This document shows, one piece after another, positions 60,239 to 64,000 of a DNA stretch of 64,000 bases. Source of the stretch: Myxococcus fulvus (GTDB taxonomy: Bacteria; Myxococcota; Myxococcia; Myxococcales; Myxococcaceae); NCBI RefSeq assembly GCF_900111765.1, contig NZ_FOIB01000001.1, positions 868,001-932,000 on the forward strand, given 5' to 3'. The notes beneath the pieces were generated by a model. It was not told the DNA's origin, searched no databases, and saw only the letters and a program-made list of their open reading frames with translations. The position numbers and the translations under genes were made by a program. How positions within the stretch are numbered: the first letter of the stretch is position 1; every line of letters begins with the position of its first letter.

Positions 60239-60764
60239 GCGCCGTCTGGGCGAGCACCTGCGCGGCGATGCGGGAGATGCGCTCGTCGAAGCCCGCCGCG
60301 TCGTGGAAGGTGAGGCGCACGTCGCCCACCTCGAGCTTCGCGCCGGGCGTCAGCACCACGCCCGCGTCGGGCAGCTCCTGGCCATCCAGCTTCACGGGCC
60401 TGGCGTCGGCCACGCGGGCCACGTGCCAGGTGGCCTCGGACTGGGGCGTGAGGATGAGCTGCTCGCGCGACACCGTGGCGTCGTTGACCACCAGCGCGTT
60501 GTTCTGCGAGGCGCGGCCCAGGCGGATGGGCCCTCGCTCGGCCAGGCCCACCAGCTCGAAGCACATGGCGTCGCCGGCGGGCAGGCAGTCCTTCAAGTCC
60601 GTGAGCGGCAGCCGGGTGGCGCCCACGTTTCCGTCCACCGTCTCCGGGACGTTCCACGCGCCCGCCTCCCACACCAGCCAGGGGTGCGGGTACTTGGCGC
60701 GAAACTTCTCTTTGAGTGCCAGGTGCTGCCTCACCAGCAGCGAGAGCAGCAGTGCGCGAGCCAT
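60228..60764 (-). CDS. FHA domain protein
   Basis: The 178-residue protein carries a C-terminal forkhead-associated domain (about 95-165): GPIRLGRASQNNALVVNDATVSREQLILT, given here as IRLGR, NNALVVND and VSREQL, the phosphothreonine-binding loop residues Arg, Ser and Asn. The N-terminal about 90 residues are unassigned and start MARALLLSLLVRQH, helical. FHA proteins read Ser/Thr kinase phosphorylation; two kinases lie within 12 kb. ATG 60764 is chosen; the frame stays open to 60896. Confidence 0.82.
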   Translation of the reverse strand: MARALLLSLLVRQHLALKEKFRAKYPHPWLVWEAGAWNVPETVDGNVGATRLPLTDLKDCLPAGDAMCFELVGLAERGPIRLGRASQNNALVVNDATVSREQLILTPQSEATWHVARVADARPVKLDGQELPDAGVVLTPGAKLEVGDVRLTFHDAAGFDERISRIAAQVLAQTAPPR

Positions 60765-60913
60765 AGGTGACTCATAACCCCTTCGGCCCCCGCAGCGCGC
60801 GAGAAGGTGCATTCCGGTGTCCACGAATCGTCTGAAACCCGGCGGGTGACCCCCCACTCGCGCGCGGAGTGGGCCCTGTAGTACACCCGCGCCCACATCC
60901 TTTTGGAGGTCCC

Positions 60914-61459
60914 ATGCGCCGTCTCCTGCTCGCCCCGCTCCTGCTCCTCGTCCCCGCCTGCAAGGGAGAGACGGCCAAGGACGTCACCGCCACGGTGGTG
61001 GGCAAGACGGTGGAGGTGGCCAAGGGCGCCGGCAGCGGCGTCGTCGAGGGCTTCGCCGAGGGCCGCAAGGGCGCCGCCAGCGCGGACGGCTCGCGCACGC
61101 TGTCCACCGCGGAGGAGGTGGCCGCCAACACCGAGCTGTCCGTCCTGGAGGCCAGGCCCTCCAACGGCGGCGGCGTGGAGGTGGTGCTCGCGGTGACGAA
61201 CAAGACGGCCCAGCCGCTGCACCTGTTGGGCCTGCACGAGAGCGGCGGCGCGCAGCTGTTGGACAAGGACGGCTTCGCCACGCCGCTGCAGGCCCGCTCT
61301 CCCGGGCAGTCGGCCGACTCCATCAAGGTGCCGCCCTCCGTGAAGGTGAAGGCGAGCATCTACTTCGATGGCGAGGCGGAGAAGGCCGCGAAGGTCCGGG
61401 TGTGGGGGCGCGAGCTCGACGTGCCCGCCGCGGCCACCGCCGCCAAGCCGCAGCCGTAG
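60914..61459 (+). CDS. small lipoprotein of unknown function
   Basis: The 181-residue protein has a lipoprotein signal (LLLVPACKG), an Ala/Gly/Lys helix and a beta-sandwich-like domain (SVLEARPSNGGGVEVVLAVTN, VKVKASIYFDGE). GGAGGTCCC directly precedes ATG 60914. It is followed by the lipoprotein esterase gene, 39 bases on, likely one operon. Function unknown. Confidence 0.75.
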   Translation: MRRLLLAPLLLLVPACKGETAKDVTATVVGKTVEVAKGAGSGVVEGFAEGRKGAASADGSRTLSTAEEVAANTELSVLEARPSNGGGVEVVLAVTNKTAQPLHLLGLHESGGAQLLDKDGFATPLQARSPGQSADSIKVPPSVKVKASIYFDGEAEKAAKVRVWGRELDVPAAATAAKPQP

Positions 61460-61498
61460 TCCGTCCCTGCTTCTCGCCTGTCGCCGCCTGGAGTCGTG

Positions 61499-62923
61499 AT
61501 GCGCCGTCTGTCCCTGGTCCTGCTGTGCGCGAGTCTCTCGTCCGCCTGTGATGATTCGGAGGGCGCGCCCGTCGTCCCGCCTCCGCCCTTCACCCAGTCC
61601 TATCCGGACGCGGGGCCGACGCCCGACGGAGGCAGCGACCCGACGCCCTGGGCCTGTCAGCGGCAGGCGGTGGTGAAGGGCGCGCCCATGTCGCTCCTGG
61701 CGGACCTGCAGCTCGCCATGGGCCGGGCCACGACGTCGAACGAGCGCACCCAGGCCATCGACCGCTTCGTGGAGCAGGTGGAGGCCCAGGGCGGCACGCC
61801 GCTGGTGAGCGACGCGAGCGCGGGTCGCCAGCGCGTGGCCTTCTTCGCCCGGGGCGAGTCCGCGCGCGACACCTTCGTGGCCGGTGAGTTCAACGAGTGG
61901 TCGCCCACGGCGACGCCGCTGTCGCAGGTGCTCGACACGGACCTGTACCTCGCGGAGGTGGAGGTTCCGCGCACGGGGCCGCAGCCGTACAAGCTGGTGA
62001 AGGGCGGCAACTTCTTCGAGGACCCGCGCGCGCGCAACGTCGTGTGGGACCGCCTCAACCGCAACGACGTGGGCCAGTTCAACTCGCTCGTCTATCCGGA
62101 CGCGCAGGACCCGACGAAGGGCCGGCTCACCGCGTGGTACGACGTGCGCGCCACGGCGCTGAACGACGCGCGCGACGTCTTCGTCTACACACCCGCGTCG
62201 TATGACGGCCCGGGGTGCCCGTCGCTGCCGGTGATGTACGTGCACGACGGCAACGAGAGCATCACCCGCGAGTCCTTCGTGGACGCGGCGGACTCGCACT
62301 ACAAGGCGCGGCCCCAGGACTCGGCGGTGCTCGTGTTCATCGCGCTGCCGAGCCAGGACGTGCGACTGGGGCAGTACACCTTCCCGCCCGCGCTCGCGCC
62401 GGGCTGGCCCACGCCTCGGGGTGACGACTACCTGGCCTTCATCGTCAATGACCTGATGCCGCGCGTGGAGTCGGGCCTGCGCGTGAAGACGGGGCCTCAG
62501 GAGACGGGCATCTCCGGTGCGTCGCTGGGCGGGCTCATCTCCGTGTACGCGGGCTTCCGCGCCCCGGAGAAGTTCGGCTTCGTGGGCACGCAGTCCGGCA
62601 CGCTGTTCTGGCCGCACGACGGTGAGGTGGACCGCAACGACGGCAACGCCATGGTGGTGCGCGCGAGCGCGGACCCGGTGGTGCCGGTGCGCTTCTACGT
62701 GGACCACGGCTCACCCTCGGCGGGCTGCACGCGCGACGGCGAGCAGGGCGCGGACGACTGTCAGTCCAACCTCCAGTTCGTCTCCGCGCTGCGCAACAAG
62801 GGCTACGGCGTGGTCCATGTGAACGAGGTGAGCGGCGCGCACGACTGGGCCTTCTGGAAGAAGCGTCAGCCGGGGCTCTTGTGCGCGTTCCGCAACACGG
62901 ACGCGAAGGAGTGCGGCCTCTAG
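61499..62923 (+). CDS. lipoprotein esterase (enterochelin esterase-like) with N-terminal E-set domain
   Basis: The 474-residue lipoprotein (lipobox SSAC, Cys 17, then Asp at +2) has a CBM48/E-set-like domain (about 105-170: FFARGESARDTFVAGEFNEWSP, RTGPQPYKLVKGG) followed by an esterase D-type alpha/beta-hydrolase: SLPVMYVHDG, nucleophile GISGASLGGLIS and a late His in SGAHDWAFWKK. This fusion matches enterochelin-esterase/Fes-like enzymes, but the substrate (siderophore, acyl ester or glycan ester) is open. A GTG directly before ATG 61499 is the alternative start. Confidence 0.85.
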   Translation: MRRLSLVLLCASLSSACDDSEGAPVVPPPPFTQSYPDAGPTPDGGSDPTPWACQRQAVVKGAPMSLLADLQLAMGRATTSNERTQAIDRFVEQVEAQGGTPLVSDASAGRQRVAFFARGESARDTFVAGEFNEWSPTATPLSQVLDTDLYLAEVEVPRTGPQPYKLVKGGNFFEDPRARNVVWDRLNRNDVGQFNSLVYPDAQDPTKGRLTAWYDVRATALNDARDVFVYTPASYDGPGCPSLPVMYVHDGNESITRESFVDAADSHYKARPQDSAVLVFIALPSQDVRLGQYTFPPALAPGWPTPRGDDYLAFIVNDLMPRVESGLRVKTGPQETGISGASLGGLISVYAGFRAPEKFGFVGTQSGTLFWPHDGEVDRNDGNAMVVRASADPVVPVRFYVDHGSPSAGCTRDGEQGADDCQSNLQFVSALRNKGYGVVHVNEVSGAHDWAFWKKRQPGLLCAFRNTDAKECGL

Positions 62924-62950
62924 GCGCGCGCTCCTTCGAAGCCCCGTCCG

Positions 62951-63799
62951 CTACAGCTTCGCGGCGATGGCCCGCGCCAGCCGGTGCGGGGCCTCGGCGT
63001 CCAGATTGAGGAAGAGGGCGGGCTCGGTGACCTCCACCTCCTGGAGCCGGGTGACGCCTTCGTTGTCGGTGGCCACGTCCACGCGGGCGTAGAGCAGCGG
63101 GGCGCCCATGGCCTCGAGCACGCGCTCGGACAGCTTCAGCTCCTTGGCGTCGGGCGCGAAGAGGGTGGGCTCCGCGAAGCCGCGCGGCGCGGACTTCAGC
63201 GTGGGCGGGCGGCGCACCGCGTGGCTGAAGACGCCGTCGAAGAAGATGTAGCTGCGCTCTCCCTCCGACTCGAAGGCCTTCAGGTAGGGCTGCACCATCA
63301 GCTCGCTGGTGGCGGAAAGCCGGGTGACGAGCGCGTTGCCGGCCGCGGCCTCGGCGCGCGGGATGATGTGCGTCTCCACGGCGCCGGCGGACACGGCGGG
63401 CTTGAGGACCAGCGTGTCCCAGCCCCGGGCGCGGGCGACGATTTCGAGGTCCAGGGTGCCCTCGCGCTCCACCCACGCGGTGGGCGTCACGGGGATGCCC
63501 TTCTCCTCCAGCTCGCGCAGGTAGAACTTGTGCGTGTTCCAGCGCAGCACGTCAGCGGGGTTGTGGAGCCTGGTGAGGCGGCCGACCTTCTGGGCCCAGG
63601 CGACGAAGGTGTCGCGGCGCAGGTGGCTGTCCCAGGTGCTGCGCACCACGGCGAGGCGCACGGTGGTGAAGTCCACCGTCGGGTCGTCCCAGACGACGGG
63701 CCGCGCATCCAGGCCCAGCGCGCGGAGCGCGGGGAGCAGGGGGCGCTCGAACTCGGCGAGCTCGGGCATGTCTGAATAGGTGAGGACAGCGACATCCAT
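62951..63799 (-). CDS. ATP-grasp ligase-like protein
   Basis: The 282-residue protein has the ATP-grasp outline: VAVLTYSDMPE start, a Lys in RWNTHKFYL, KPAVSAGAVETH glycine-rich loop, and the metal-binding end LYARVDVATDNEG, QEVEVTEPALFLNLD. It resembles RimK/glutathione-synthetase-like enzymes that join a carboxylate to an amine or thiol. Substrate unknown. ATG 63799 gives the compact start; the frame is open to 63865. Confidence 0.85.
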   Translation of the reverse strand: MDVAVLTYSDMPELAEFERPLLPALRALGLDARPVVWDDPTVDFTTVRLAVVRSTWDSHLRRDTFVAWAQKVGRLTRLHNPADVLRWNTHKFYLRELEEKGIPVTPTAWVEREGTLDLEIVARARGWDTLVLKPAVSAGAVETHIIPRAEAAAGNALVTRLSATSELMVQPYLKAFESEGERSYIFFDGVFSHAVRRPPTLKSAPRGFAEPTLFAPDAKELKLSERVLEAMGAPLLYARVDVATDNEGVTRLQEVEVTEPALFLNLDAEAPHRLARAIAAKL

Positions 63800-63915
63800 G
63801 GTGACGGACTCCAGGTGGGGCACCGCGGGGTGTGGGCGGTGGCCGGGCACGGGCGCCTCGGACAATCGAGGCGGACCGTGCGGCGCGCATCGACACGATA
63901 CGTAGCGCGAGGCCG

Positions 63916-64000
63916 TCAGGGCAGCAGGAGTTTCGAGGGGGCGCGCACTGTGATGGTCAGCGGCGTGGGGAGGTGTGCCCTGGCTTCACCGCGGGAGCGC
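63916..64000 (-). CDS. possible C-terminal end of a gene cut by the window edge
   Basis: A minus-strand frame open from the window edge ends at TGA 63916-63918, with last residues ITVRAPSKLLLP. At 28 codons it is short, so this is only tentative; codons favour G/C third bases as neighbours do. Confidence 0.25.
   Translation of the reverse strand, partial: RSRGEARAHLPTPLTITVRAPSKLLLP

Noticed and set aside
1..64000. tRNA, rRNA, insertion sequence or prophage
   Set aside because: None recognised on reading; no transposase, integrase or phage structural gene found.

Overview
The window is GC-rich DNA with almost no spacer between genes and strong G/C bias at third codon positions. Its gene content points to a Myxococcota (myxobacterial) chromosome: two Hanks-type Ser/Thr kinases with long disordered or PEGA tails, MopE-like and ELWxxDGT repeat proteins, many small secreted or lipidated cysteine-rich proteins, TonB-dependent receptor genes, CHAD and PilZ domains, and a SitA-like lipoprotein toxin with an Imm11-type immunity gene. 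I saw no rRNA, tRNA, insertion sequence, prophage or CRISPR array. This placement is inference; no 16S or marker gene lies in the window.

Layout. 0.1-3 kb: two tandem, divergent EF-Tu-like GTPases with damaged G motifs. 3.1-5 kb: a saccharopine-dehydrogenase-like reductase and a TetR regulator in one operon behind a perfect inverted repeat. 5-12 kb: PilZ protein, zf-TFIIB protein, a galactose-oxidase-like copper radical enzyme, an ELWxxDGT propeller lipoprotein and a 907-residue orphan with 10-residue repeats. 12-19.4 kb: SDR plus enoyl reductase operon, a flippase-like membrane protein, a molybdopterin oxidoreductase, a secreted protein and a lone KAS III-like enzyme. 19.6-24.7 kb: chalcone-isomerase-like protein, OmpA lipoprotein, TonB-domain/TonB-receptor fusion and partner lipoprotein. 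24.9-32 kb: a large PLP decarboxylase, small lipoproteins, an Hsp70-like ATPase, an Ala/Gln-rich repeat lipoprotein and a DUF4142 lipoprotein. 32-37.3 kb: CHAD plus pyrophosphatase operon, a secreted protein, the SitA-like toxin and its immunity gene, and two small membrane proteins. 37.3-44.4 kb: SelO, GST plus SDR, Dps, TonB-like protein, rhodanese and a MocR regulator. 44.5-53.7 kb: small lipoprotein, lipase, S46 dipeptidyl-peptidase, Ser/Thr kinase with nine 17-residue repeats, a degenerate cyclase-like protein, GST, HAD phosphatase and a host-attachment-family protein. 53.9-64 kb: PEGA protein, MopE-like protein, Ser/Thr kinase with PEGA tail, a secreted protein with a Bacteroidetes-type CHU_C sorting domain, FHA protein, lipoprotein, lipoprotein esterase, ATP-grasp ligase and the end of one more gene.

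Many genes deal with the envelope, surface exchange and signalling. The most notable items are the toxin/immunity pair (34.4-36.3 kb), whose protein architecture fits kin-discrimination toxins passed between cells by outer-membrane exchange; the CHU_C protein (58.4-60.2 kb), a domain normally tied to type IX secretion; and the EF-Tu-like pair. Operons are inferred from spacing and start/stop overlaps. Starts were chosen from ribosome-binding sites, signal peptides and family alignment from memory, so they are less certain than stops.
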